From assembly GCA_021234155.1 (NCBI GenBank), contig JAJEKV010000110.1, forward strand, positions 1,518,338 to 1,582,337: 64,000 nucleotides of DNA, in the 5' to 3' direction. Of the stretch, positions 23,311 to 34,510 are shown piece after piece. The position numbers and the translations under genes are program-made. Each line of letters opens with the position of its first letter. Within the stretch, counting starts at the first letter, position 1. Below the pieces are notes generated by a model. It searched no databases. It was not told the origin of the DNA and worked only from the letters and a program-made list of their open reading frames with translations. This stretch comes from Isoetes taiwanensis. Taxonomy: Eukaryota > Streptophyta > Lycopodiopsida > Isoetales > Isoetaceae.

Positions 23311-26300
23311 TTCCTGCCGTTCTCTGTTATCTGTTGTTTTTCGTTGGCCTCCTTCTCGCCAAGCCGGGTCTCTTCTTCCCAAGATTACGCCTATTCGGCT
23401 TCACCATAGGACCCATGTCTCTTCCTCCCGTGATTACGCCATAGTCCGGCTCAACATGGCTTCTTTTACCGGAATTTGTCCTAGTCCAGCTTCCCCATCG
23501 CCATGTCTTCTCTTCCCGCGATTTTGCACTAGTCGGCTTCACTATGGCTTCTTTTCGCGAGAGGACTTTGCGGGATCCTTACGGTTTGGCTGCTCTTGGC
23601 GGGATCGTATTTTCATATCCATCATTTCTTTATGCATTCCGGTGTTTTAATCTCTTGCAAGAGTGGAAAATTCGTTATTGGTTGATGGCTTACGCATCCG
23701 CTTACGCATGTTTAGTATTGGCATCTCGGGCATTGGATTAAACTAGGCCCTTGCTTCTTATTTTGATTTCTAGTTTACGGATGGATATGATTTTTTGGGT
23801 ATCGGTGATATTGACCCGTTGCAAAACTTGTTTCTCTTCACTGGATGGTTTAGCATGTTAGGCTAGAGAATTACCATCAGGTTTTCTAGTTTCTTTGAAT
23901 TGTGTTCTCTTGGTTTAAACTTGGGTTGTTTGTCTTTTCTCCTCTGTTGTTTGGTTACGTTGTCTTTGGGCTATGTTCGTCGAGGAGATTCAAGGCGGAA
24001 TTTTGCAATTGTTGGGGTCCTGCAGATTGGATCTGCCAGTCGAGCCTCATTTCAACGTTCCTCATCCCATCTCAGGGCGGTTCTTCAAGGGGCGGGCCTG
24101 CTGCCATGCGAGCCGACTTGGGCCTGCTCCTCCATCGAACATCTTTGGCCTGGGCCATGCCCCGCGATCCGGTGCGGATCCAGAGCCCTGCGTTGGGTCT
24201 CGGGGAAGGTTTTCTTTTCTAGTGGACTCCGCCCTGGATGGATTGGCAGATCGCTGATCGCTGGCCCGCATGTAGAGTGTTGCATGCGACCAGCCGTTTT
24301 CGTCTTTTAGATTCCTACCTCAATTGCTAGTCCCTTACCTACTTTGTTAGTTTCCCTTGTTTTCCATTCATGATAAGTTCTCCATCGCTTAAATTAAAAA
24401 ATTTTCCTCTTTTCCATAGATTTGACATGTTTTTTTTTTGCAGCTTTTTCTAGTCAGCGTAGGAGCCCTATTACGCGGACTTTTTGCCTGAGACTCTTCT
24501 TCTTCGCCCATTGTCACCTTACGGTACCGGAAATGCCGCGATCAAGAACCGAATCTGGAGTGGATGGGGTCATTTGGGCGTTCGACCGAGTCGCGATCTT
24601 TGAATCGTTGCTGGTCCGCCCGTGTTGTAAGTAGATCGGCTGTGGGCAAACAGATGGCAGGTTTTTCCTAATATCTTTTTCCTGCCTTCACTCCTAAAGC
24701 CCGATCTGCTGGCGGTTTCAATTCCGTCGGCTTCGACCAATCTCTTTTGTCTTGCTATAGTCTGTAGATGGCTCGCCCTTTTCTCTACAGCCCGTTTTCT
24801 TATTTGGGTTTGCTTTTTCTTTCTCAAAATCGTTATGCGAAGTAGCTCCTTGGGCAGGCCGTTGATCGCCTTATTTGAAGATCTTTGGTTCAAACCCTGG
24901 GTGTGCCCGCATTATCATTTTAATGTTACATTCTGGGTTTGCACTTTGTTGTAATTTCAACTTCCATCTACTTCCTAGGTTAGTGTCGACCACCACGTTT
25001 TTCTTTTCAAAATCGAATCTTTTCCATTAATTATGCCTTTACATCTGTCTAGTGTGTTAGTTCCCTTGTAAGTTGCCACGTCACTTTTGTTGTTATACAC
25101 GTTCACCACTTATTTTCAACTTCCAACTACTTCCTAGGTTATTTCAACCTCCACATTTTTATTTTCACAATCAACTCTTTTCAGTTTATTAGGGCTTTAC
25201 ACCTTTATCGTGTGTTAGTTCCCTTGTAAGTTGCTACACGTCACTTCTCCAGCCTTCTTTGCCATCCCAATCTCCGGCCTGTGCCTTCTCCATGTCCGTG
25301 ATCGGGCTCGCTTGTCCTTTCTCCTTTTGTTCATTTACCTTAGAGCTTTCATTCATCACATATTCCTCTTTACTTATGGGGATTTGTATTGGTATTTACT
25401 TACGTGCTTGGCATCGCATCCTTCAACTTTTTGTTTATCGGAATTCCTCTATTCTACTATATGCATACCCATATTCATTTCGTCCGTTTAGTCCATCTTG
25501 TTTCTTTCATATTTGATCTTCTATTTACACCCTACATTTCTTAACCTTTTGCACTATGGCATTGCGTTTGTTACTCTGGCCTTTTTGTGGTCTTTTGCTC
25601 TTTGGAGCACATCTTTATTTTTATTTTTCCTTTTTCTCGTGTCTAGCTTATGTTGCCTTTTTGTCAACTTCACCACGTGACAGCATTTGGGATTTGCCAA
25701 TGTTAAATTTCTAATCTTGTGGTGCTCTTTTATGCTCTCCGGTTCATTCTCATTTGTGCTTTTGAGGTTGAACACATTACTACGCAACAATTAAGGTAAC
25801 TTATCTTGGCAGGTTTCTAGCTTGGCACATACGGATAGACCTTGGGATTTTTATTGTGCAAATGTGGTTTTCACATGTTTCCTATTTGCTGCATTTGCTC
25901 CCATGTGCATTTCATTTCGTACTCCTTAGCATCATAATTTGGGGTCATTTGTTAAGATTCATCTTGTTACATAATCAATTTGTCTAGACATGTTTCTTTC
26001 CCATTGGTTTGGAATTTCTTTAGGATAATGGTGGGTTTCACTTGATAATTAATGCGTTTTTCCATGAGGTGTATTTTTGCATATGTATATTGCTTTTTGA
26101 ATATGGGGCGATTCTGGTCCTTATGGCATATTATTCTACATCTATTGTCCTTTTCATCTCTGGCACCTTAGGTTTTCGTCACTCTTGTTGTTTCCCTTGC
26201 TATTATCCCTGCATTCACGTGATCTATTTTGATAGCGGTCTTCTCATTTTTAGGGAAGGTCATCTTCACTGTTGAGTTGTTTTTGTGGGCAATATTCGGA

Positions 26301-26550
26301 ACCTTCTGCCAACTTTAGCGTATTGTTAGTTAAAAGTTTTACTTCTCCCTATGCCTCTGGGGTCTGCAATAAGGGTACCTTATCTTGGGATGTTCTGGCT
26401 TCTATCCGATGATCTATCTTCGTTTGTTTACATATTGAATTTCATGTTCCTTTCATACATTATTTGTATACGTGGTTTTATCGATAGATATCGCATTTTA
26501 GTGTTTACATGACTTTGGAATAAGTTGGCTCAATTTTGGTGGTTGTTCCC
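23311..26550. other. Pyrimidine-rich region with a tandem duplication, no gene
   Basis: The plus strand is strongly T/C-rich, so long hydrophobic frames appear by chance. A tandem duplication with a period of about 157 bp covers 24961-25247; each unit starts near 'cttcca.ctacttcctaggtt' and contains 'gtgtgttagttcccttgtaa'. A GC-rich island lies at about 24040-24290. No recognisable coding domain is present. Confidence 0.4.
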
Positions 26551-26670
26551 TATTTTTTGTGGGTGGTGTTGTTTCTTTCCACCCTGATGGGGACGCAAAT
26601 TTCTATTTATCATGGTTTTTTCTTCCACCCGCTGGGTGCCGCTTTTTCTCCACCCTCCGGGTGATGCTAT
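26551..26670 (+). repeat. Hairpin minisatellite cluster 1
   Basis: Three copies of a CCACCC-loop-GGGTG type inverted repeat lie at 26579-26596 (imperfect), 26625-26642 and 26650-26667, each followed by NTGC/NCGC and a T-rich spacer. The same motif recurs at 28.1 and 34.4 kb. Confidence 0.6.
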
Positions 26671-27120
26671 CTTCTCTTTTTCATGTATTATTGATTTTCC
26701 TCGTTACTAATCGCTTACATCGATTTGAGTGCTTGTTGTTGTGCAGCTTGCCGCTTCACCGTCGTGCACATTCATTCGGCCCTATGATTCGGCGTCCTTT
26801 TATATTCTACATTTCAACAGGCGTTCTTATTTTTCTATCTATCTATCTATTTTGTGATGATGTTGGGTATCTCGTTTGGATGCGCAGGAGGGGTTAGCAC
26901 ACTTCTCCTCATTCTAGACTTGGAGTTCTATCTTGCGCTTTGGAATTTCGGGATTTGCCTTTGATTCACCTTGCTCATCTTTGCTCTCTCCACTTTTCCT
27001 TCCACACAACTGTCCCTACCCATAACCATCTCCACTCCTTTGTCAACTGGCCGCCCACTTTGATCCGGGCTCATCTATAGCGACATCACGGCTTCCTCTT
27101 CTCCGGGTTTGCCTCCAAAA

Positions 27121-27123
<3 letters not shown>

Positions 27124-27217
<94 letters not shown>
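27124..27217 (+). repeat. (CT)n microsatellite, array 1
   Basis: About 94 bases of uninterrupted CT, preceded by 'gcctccaaaaccat' and followed by 'cttctattgtctcttc'. The preceding flank is shared with array 2. Confidence 0.95.
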
Positions 27218-27219
<2 letters not shown>

Positions 27220-27690
27220 ATTGTCTCTTCTATTGTCGTTCAGTTAAAATTTTTGAGTCCTTTTCTGTCCCATTCAAGTATTTGGTGACATGTTTTCCAG
27301 CTCTTTGTCCTTTGTGGCTAAATTTCTTATATGTATATTATGTATTTGGTTTTGGACCTATACGTGGAGTGGAGTATTTGGGGTTGCGTTTAAGATTTTT
27401 CTTCTTTTTTGGCATGATCATCCAGGAGCCTTAGTGTTTGTTGATTCCTTTGTTCACTGTATTAGCGCAATTATTTTGATTACTTCATGAAGTTGCATTC
27501 TCTGTTCTTGGAATTAAAGTATTTTGCGACCTGTTTTCCACCTCTTTGTTCGTTGTAGCTAAATTTCTTATATGTATATTATGTATTTGGGTTTGGACTT
27601 ATACTTGGATTTGAATATTTTGTATATACAGCTTACACATTGCCCTACGTTTCTTCTTTGTCTTATTGTCTATGTGTCGGGCTACACATG

Positions 27691-27752
27691 CACGGACTTC
27701 AGTCCGTGATCTGTATTCAGATGAGAAAAACCTCCACGGACATGCGTCCGTG
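27691..27752 (+). repeat. Two CACGGAC...GTCCGTG hairpins in tandem
   Basis: Position 27691-27708 is a perfect 8-bp inverted repeat with a 2-base loop (cacggacttcagtccgtg). Position 27735-27752 repeats it with one mismatch (cacggacatgcgtccgtg). Similar sequence follows each hairpin (gatctgtattcagat, gatttgcattcatat), so a unit of about 44 bp was duplicated. Confidence 0.6.
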
Positions 27753-28072
27753 ATTTGCATTCATATAAGAACTTCCTAGACACATCCATGGAGGGTGCTC
27801 GTTTTGTCGCATTCTAGTTGTCTTGGGGAATTCCTTTCTAGCTGGTTGTTGAGATCTTTTTTCACTGTAAATTGTGCTATCATTGTGCATTGTGCATTAT
27901 GCTATCCTTATGCATCATTTGTCAGGGCATACATTTCTAGCTAGCCGTTGAGCGTATTGGGATATCATCGTGCATTGTGCTATTATTATTTATCATATTT
28001 GCTATTTCGCTATGTTTAGATGTGCCAAATATTGCATTTTTTGCAATTTTGTGACATGAGTTTCTCTTGGAC

Positions 28073-28192
28073 TATTTTTTGTGGGTGGCGTTGTTTCTTT
28101 CCCCCTCGATGGGGGCGCGAATTTGTATTTATCCTGGTTTTTCTTCCACCCGCTGGGTGACGCTTTTTCTCCACCCTCCGGGTGATGCTATC
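28073..28192 (+). repeat. Hairpin minisatellite cluster 2
   Basis: This is a duplicate of cluster 1. The hairpins lie at 28100-28118 (CCCCC-loop-GGGGG), 28145-28162 and 28171-28187. The surrounding sequence, including 'cacattcattcggccctat' downstream, matches 26551-26820, so this is part of the larger tandem duplication. Confidence 0.6.
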
Positions 28193-28760
28193 TCTCTTTT
28201 TCATGTATTGTTGATTTCCTCATTACTAAGCGCTCACATCGATTTGAGTTGTTGTGCAGCTTGCCGCTTCGCCGTCATGCACATTCATTCGGCCCTATCA
28301 TTAGGCGTTCTTTTATTTTTCTATCATGTCCCTTCCGATTGTCATTGTGTTTTTGGTTCATTTATCATGTCCACTACTGTTTTTTTGCTTTAGTATTTCA
28401 GACCCTATATATGGCCCTAGCTTTATTTTTAATCCGTAACTTTACCTAGTCTACAACCTCTTCCTGTCATGATCTAGTAGTGCTCCTTCGATGTTTTTTC
28501 TGCAGGTATCTCTGGCTGGATGCGCAGGAGGGGTTGGGGCACTTCTCCTCATTCTTGACTTGGAGTTCTATCTTGCGCTTGGGATTTCGATTTGATTTTG
28601 ATTCACCTTGCTGTCGTCTTCGCTCTCTCCACTCTTCCTTCCACATGGCCTGTCACGCCCATGACCATCTCTCTTTTTTTGTCAACCTGGCCCACTTTGT
28701 TCCTTTCGGACTCTTCTATGGCGACATCACAACTTTTCTCTTCGGGTTTTGCCTCCAAAA

Positions 28761-28877
<117 letters not shown>

Positions 28878-29187
28878 CTTAAAATACCTGTCTCTCTCTC
28901 TCATACGACTCCTTCCTGCACTATATTATTTTTGGGAGGAGAGGAGAGAAAACCATCTCGAGCTCTAACGGCCGTTAGGCCCTCAAATTTTGGTTTCCCG
29001 CCGGAGAACTACTCCATCGAATCATTCCGGTAGGTCAAGTTTTTGTGGGATAATTCCCCTCCAATTTTGAATCGGCCTCCAAAATATGGGATATTTCTTC
29101 CCCTGTTCTGGCCGGTAGGTAAGCTTTGTGGGATAATTCTTTTCTTTGTGTTCTTTGTGCGTGGTTCCATTTCCCTACCGCTCTATC

Positions 29188-30530
29188 ATGGATCCATCGA
29201 TTCTTGGAATGATTGCCATGCTATTATGCGTGCTCTCGACAATCGAATCGCGATTCCAAAGGTTATGTTTGCAGCTTCTGGAATTAAACGAGCTTGAAGA
29301 CCCAATGAATCTGTTCGATGACGATGCTTTGCCAGAAAATGATAGTATGTTCTTCTGTGCTGCCTCATCTTTGATGTTAGCTGGATCATGCCGGGTTAGA
29401 AGGCCACCTAGAAGATTTTGGATTGCTCCAAGGCAAATGACCCAATGGGATAATATAGATAATCACGCATGGAATTGTATAGCTTCTTTTGAAGATGATA
29501 TGTGGCATCAATTTTACAGAATGAAGAGGGCCAGCTTTGAGAGACTTGTTCTGCCTCGTTGTCCCCTATTTGATTAGGCCAGTGGGTTAAGGTTAGTGCC
29601 CAGCTTGATCCCGTGAAAGTGTGAGCTATGGTTCTTTACTTTCTCGGCACACGGTGATATGCCTTTGCATGTGGGTCTCGAGATTCTATGTTGGAAAAGC
29701 TACAAAGGCTTGTAAATATACTAAAAAATCATTAGTGTTGGCCTCCAAGACAATGCTTTACAAAAGGTTTGTAGCCATGCCTTCCGGAGCCGACCGACTC
29801 AATGTATAAAAAGAATTTCATGATGCAAATGGGATTGCCAAATGTGTATGGTGCTGTTGATGGATCCCATATTTTTCTATGGAGGAAACCCAAGAAGAGT
29901 GACAAAGGTGATGACTACTACAATGACACAAAAGGCACTCATGTTCTGCCAGCAGGGTATTGTCACACACGCGGAAAAGCTTTTTCATAAATGTATGTGT
30001 GACTAGAATCGATCAGTCCATGACTCCAAATCAGTTCAAGAAGAGTTCCATATATAGCAAAATTGCATCCAAACTAATATTGAACTAAACCCGCTTGTAA
30101 CCTTTGAGTGGCGTAAAATTGAAGAAAGGTCAACCCAATCAAGACCAAATCCAGTGTTAACATTCCTCCACTTTTGCTTGGTGATTCGCTTATGCCGCCA
30201 GCCCTTCCTCTTGAAAGTCTTTCCACGTAATCATGGACCTTATGGCGTGTTTAATAAACGGATTTGCAGGGGTAGGGTTTGTGTGGAAAATGGGTTCGAT
30301 AGTGAAGGAGAAATTTAGAATTCTAAAACATCTACCGGTGCATGTTGGCAAGGCTTCCAAAATAATACATGCTAAGTGTGCTTTGGAATTTTTTGTATTA
30401 TGGAAGATGTGGATGGGGTAGGCCGCTTTTGAAGAAGAGCCCTGATCCATTTTATTACTATGAGATCAAGCTATGAATGTAAGTTTAAAGAAACAAGGAG
30501 ATCAGATGAGGCATGTGTTGTTTGAAAATT
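29188..30530 (+). pseudogene. PIF/Harbinger (DDE_Tnp_4) transposase relic
   Basis: The enzyme would excise and insert the element. The start MDPSILGMI at 29188 opens a frame to 29577 containing the N-terminal region (RRPPRRFW, then MWHQFYRMKR). After a stop, the conserved middle (ACGSRFYVGKAT-like, about 29650-29705) and the first catalytic motif VYGAVDGSHI (29845-29875) follow in other frames, then YYNDTKG. The second catalytic region, LLLGDS, is at about 30173-30190. The third, ending in RVCVENGF, is at about 30275-30300, and RILKHLPVHVGKASKIIHA (30315-30375) closes the domain. All three acidic residues can be seen, but frameshifts and stops make it inactive. Confidence 0.8.
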
Positions 30531-31389
30531 TGATGGGCATAAAATGTTGTAAAAGTTGATGGTTACGTCAACTACTTTTTCTGAAAATTTGTTCTTTCCT
30601 TCTTGACAAGCAAAGATTATTGATTACATGTTCCTGGACCGGTATTAAGCCATGATCAATAAATTCAAGATTTCGCTAGAATAATATAATGTTGCAAACA
30701 CGATTTTATTCAATGTAAAATCAATAATAAAAAAATTTGGCTACATAATTTGGCCTGGCTTTTACAACTTGAAATTTCGAGGTAAAACCAACTAAAAGTA
30801 CAACCAGACATTTATGTAGTGCTCATCAGGCTCAAGTAAAGAATGTTAAAATCATCAAAGTGAATATCAAAGATATAAACAAATAGACAACAAAAGTGAC
30901 ACATTTTACTAAAAATAAAAACATTTTTGTATTTCCGATAGCATTTTACATCATTGAGAAAAACAGGAGATAATGGGATAGTCGATAGTCAAGGGATTCA
31001 CAGACATTGTGCATGCAAAAAAAAATTTTGGCCTTACAAAAGACACAACAGGAATTAAAACAAACAAAACAAAAACTCCAGAGGCAAGGAGATCCGCTAT
31101 TCCTCAAGAGCACACTTCACATGGTCGGGTTGATAGTCTTCACTTGTAAAGTCCACTTCCCCGCATGTTGGATGTAAACGGTCCACATGAGCTTTTCTGC
31201 TTTAGGAGGAGCACCCACCCCAAGACAATACCGGGTTCAATTAGCACACCCATGTCAAAAAACTTCATCACTGCTCGCTGTGATAGAGAACAGTGGATGA
31301 TATTGTGAGGCACGACTTCCACATCCTCGACTTCGGGTTACGGGGTGAGGAGTCCCGAACTCATCTGCATGAAAGGATGGAAGAGGAGG

Positions 31390-31690
31390 GGATTTAAAAG
31401 GATTGTTGAGGGGATCTCGCACGGAGAAGAAGGGCGTAAAACAAAGATGTAGAAGAAGATTCTTGAACCGGAGCCTCAGCAGAGGTTTCTGGCCAAGAGT
31501 CGTGATCGGAGTAATAGTTCTCCGAATCCGAAGTCTCGTGGGAGACTTCGGATGAATCGACAGGGCCAGAGTACTCCTCCCTTGAGTACTCGGAAGAAGA
31601 AGAAGAAGAACTGGAAGAGGAAGGAGAGCGTGGTCGCTGGGCGCCTATAGGAGCGTGAATTTTGAAGGTGGAGGGGATCTTTTAAATTGG
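31390..31690 (-). pseudogene. Ser/Glu-rich open stretch and adjoining fragment inside the PIF element
   Basis: The minus strand is open for about 95 codons without an ATG. It encodes a run of serines, then EYSREEYSGP and SEVSHETSDSENYYSDHDSW, a highly acidic, probably disordered segment. After a frame change a second stretch (31330-31140) includes HNIIHCSLSQRAVMKFFDMG. I do not recognise either. They lie opposite to the transposase and could be part of the element's second ORF or of a captured gene. Confidence 0.35.
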
Positions 31691-31749
31691 GGAACTTGAT
31701 AAGACCGCCATTTAATGCTCTATGCTACGTAAATCTATATGCCTACATG

Positions 31750-33290
31750 AACATACCAATCATTGAATAATAAGACAGCTTAACCAATTTGAGACAGTTC
31801 GAAAAGAAAATGTAAAGTGAAGTATAACAGAATGTATGAAAGTGAAACATACCTTTATATTCTTTTGTTTTTGCACGCTAATTTGGCAATTTCGAGAAGT
31901 GTGTCCTTTGTCATCCGACATATGCTTTTGGGTCATTGCTGCCATAGATTCAAAGAATCTTCAAAGAATTGGCGATCTAATTGTCTCCAATTCTCTAACC
32001 AATTCCATCTTCTTTGCGCATTCTTCCTTCATGAAATCCGCTTTTTTCACCTCTCAGGTTCCAAAGGTGCTTGCCATTTGTGAGATTCCAAATAAAAGAA
32101 TATCTTCATCAATTTGTCTGGACTTCTTTTCTCTCGCTGGTTTTCCACAAACCTGTGTTGATTGCATGCCGCAGATCTTGGGGAGGAGGAATCGAGTTGT
32201 TTCCTCGTGGGAGTTCGATTGCTTGGCATTTCATGAACCCTTGGCTAGCTGTATTGTCCATGTTGACATTGACATTAGGAATCTCTTCATTACTCTCAAA
32301 AGGGTCATCAAAAGCGAAAAGATCGTAACCAAGCGCCTCAAAGAAACTGTTTGGGAAAAAATTAGTGTGCAAATCAGCAGCCTCAAAGGCTTCATTCCCA
32401 AATTCCCTTCATCACCAGCCCCGGAATGGGGTTAATGAAGTCACTCCATATTTGACTTCTTCCATTACGTCAAACCATTGCCAACTTGAAGGTTCTCGAA
32501 CCGTTTGAGCACGTTTCCTTCTCATCCTTGAACTTTGCCCGCAGCCTTATCCCATTTGTTCTTCAATTCCGACTTCCACCAATCCATCTACAATTGGTTG
32601 CAATTTCACATTGTGAATTAGAAAGATCTGTGACTTCGGGTGATGCTCTCAATTGGTTTGCAATTCTTCCATTGTGAATTAGAAAGATTCAGACCGCCAT
32701 TAGTAACGTTTCAGCCATTTCATTCAAGAGATTCAGTGGAAAGTGGAAACACCTCGGACGTCCATTGAACTGAGCCTTCCTATTCTTTGTGTCTATTTGT
32801 TTTGGATTTTCTTTGTCAAGAACAACAATAGCCATTGAATTATCGGGCTGATGAGAATCACCACATTATTGGAGGTGCTTTGAAATTCCTCGGAGAACTC
32901 GTTTGCATCTCTTCTCCTTTTGGTGGAGGAGCAATATCAATAGTTCTTAAATTTGATTCTAAGCTCACATTCATTGAAATTTGGCCTGTCATCTTCAAGG
33001 TCTTCCTAGGGAGCCATTTTTTCAATTCGAGGAGGCACAAAGGTTTGTTGCTTGAAGGCGAGAGCAGATCAAGTTGCCTTTGACATCCCGATTCTATAGA
33101 AAAGAAACTAATCAAACAAGAAACAATACCAGCCGGACTAGAATTCGACAAGAGAACAATGTAAGATTGATTTAACTTGAATTTACAAAGGATCGAATGG
33201 CACGAGAAATACCGTAGACCTAAAAAATCAATAGCGCTGATGGAAGAATTTGGGGGGAATTCAAAGGAATTGGCGGTGTTGAAGACCAAG
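31750..33290 (-). pseudogene. Possible second ORF of the PIF element (Myb/trihelix-like relic)
   Basis: PIF/Harbinger elements usually carry a second gene with a Myb/trihelix DNA-binding domain. Here the minus strand shows broken frames. One, near 32560-32500, reads SELKNKWDKAAGKVQG, which resembles the helix of a trihelix domain. Others read FFPNSFFEALGYDLFAFDDPFE (32372-32300) and EECAKKMELVRELE (32030-31980), a helical tail. Stops separate all of them. The assignment rests mostly on context. Confidence 0.3.
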
Positions 33291-33525
33291 CGGGGAAAAT
33301 GGCGCCCGGAATTTCGTCACGGGAAACTTTTTTGGTCATCAAATTCAAAGGCCATAATTTTAGGAGGTTGTTTGGTTAGTGGATAATGAAACGCCCTAAC
33401 GTACTGTTAGGGGCAAAAAGATCTCGAGATGAGAGTTAACTTTTCCCACTCTCACCCTTCTCTCGTCATCTCCCATCTCTCGTATTCTCTCGATTGTCTC
33501 TCGTCATCTCTAAGTCGCAAAGATG

Positions 33526-33529
<4 letters not shown>

Positions 33530-33623
<94 letters not shown>
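33530..33623 (+). repeat. (CT)n microsatellite, array 3
   Basis: About 93 bases of CT. The sequence just after it ('ctgtcccatt.aagt', then 'atgtatattatgtatttggt') matches what follows array 1, which suggests that arrays 2 and 3 are the two halves of one locus split by the PIF element. Confidence 0.95.
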
Positions 33624-33624
<1 letters not shown>

Positions 33625-34139
33625 AAATTTCCCCTTAAATCCTTTCTGTCCCATTAAAGTGTTTTGTCCTTTTGGCTAAATTTTTATATGTATATTATGT
33701 ATTTGGTTTTGGACCTATCCTTGATTTGCATATTTGGGCTATGCTTAAGATTTTTCTTTTTGGCATGATCATCCGGGAGCCTCGTGTGTGCTTGCACATT
33801 GGTGATGGTGATGTTGTTAGGTGTACCATTTTATGGATTTGGGAGATTCTTTTTTGTTTTTCGTTAGCTCCACTTTGTCTTATTCGCAGTAGATGGGCTT
33901 ATCTTTCCGTGAATAGTTTTGCTTACAATATGTACCATTTCATCCTCATTGTGTTTTCATTTCCTTTAGCATGTATATTCCCTCGTTGGCTTTCTAGTGA
34001 CGTGTTCTTCTTCTCACTCTCGTTGTGTGCTTCCGATCCGCTCAACACTTGGAGGTGTCGGCGGGGTGGGGCTTATAGTGGAGGAAGTCCTTTGGTAGTC
34101 GGCGGTTTTGTGTCTCTCATGAGAGTCCTTTCCCCAGAT

Positions 34140-34268
34140 CCCATCGATCCGAGCCACCGGACGCCATTCGGGAAAGGATGAGCGCCTATATTAGGCCATT
34201 GTCGTTTTCCGCCGGGTTATCGGCGTCTTCTCACAGCAACATTCTTCGTTCTCGTAGCTTCCCCCCCC
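34140..34268 (+). repeat. Promoter-like 130-bp dispersed repeat, copy 2
   Basis: Same block as 23181-23310 in the same orientation, with the TATA-like 'gcgcctatattaggccattg' preserved. It lies about 80 bases upstream of hairpin cluster 3. Confidence 0.6.
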
Positions 34269-34344
34269 CTTCCCCCCGCCGTGGGCATTATACCTCTTTT
34301 CATTTATATATATTTTTTTATTTGTTCATGCACTTTTTTGTGTT

Positions 34345-34510
34345 CTCCACTTGTGGGTGTGGCTTTTCCATGTTGTTGTTTCCTTCGCATTCTACTATGT
34401 TATTCTCCACCTGTGGGTGATGCTATTTTTTCCACCTTGAGGGTGAGGCATATTTTGATATGGTGATTTTCCACCCGCTGGGTGCTGCTTTTTCCACCCT
34501 AGGGGTGATG
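34345..34510 (+). repeat. Hairpin minisatellite cluster 3 (five units)
   Basis: Five inverted repeats lie at 34347-34359, 34407-34419, 34432-34445, 34471-34484 and 34494-34507. Each has the form CCAC(C/T)(C/T)-N2-3-(G)GGGTG, and most are followed by NTGCT and a T-rich spacer. Loop sequences and some stem bases vary in compensating ways (CCACTTGTGGGTG, CCACCTGTGGGTG, CCACCCGCTGGGTG). Confidence 0.65.

Larger units (their letters stand above)
28965..33410. mobile_element. PIF/Harbinger-like DNA transposon, degenerate
   Basis: The element encloses a plus-strand DDE transposase relic (29188-30530). Its proposed termini are similar imperfect palindromes in opposite orientation: 'ctaacggccgttagg' at 28965-28979 and the reverse of 'ccctaacgtactgttag' at 33394-33410. 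Both sides are bordered by 'ctcgag'-containing sequence and then (CT)n arrays, as expected if a single CT-rich locus was split by the insertion. The length of about 4.4 kb suits an autonomous family member. The exact ends and a 3-bp target duplication are unproven. Confidence 0.5.

Noticed and set aside
23132-24310. Plus-strand frames of 136-172 codons
   Set aside because: They are Ser/Phe/Pro-rich from pyrimidine-rich DNA, overlap a dispersed repeat and contain no domain.
24820-24910. tRNA- or SINE-like B box 'ggttcaaaccctgggtgtgcc'
   Set aside because: No matching A box, acceptor stem or cloverleaf could be formed.
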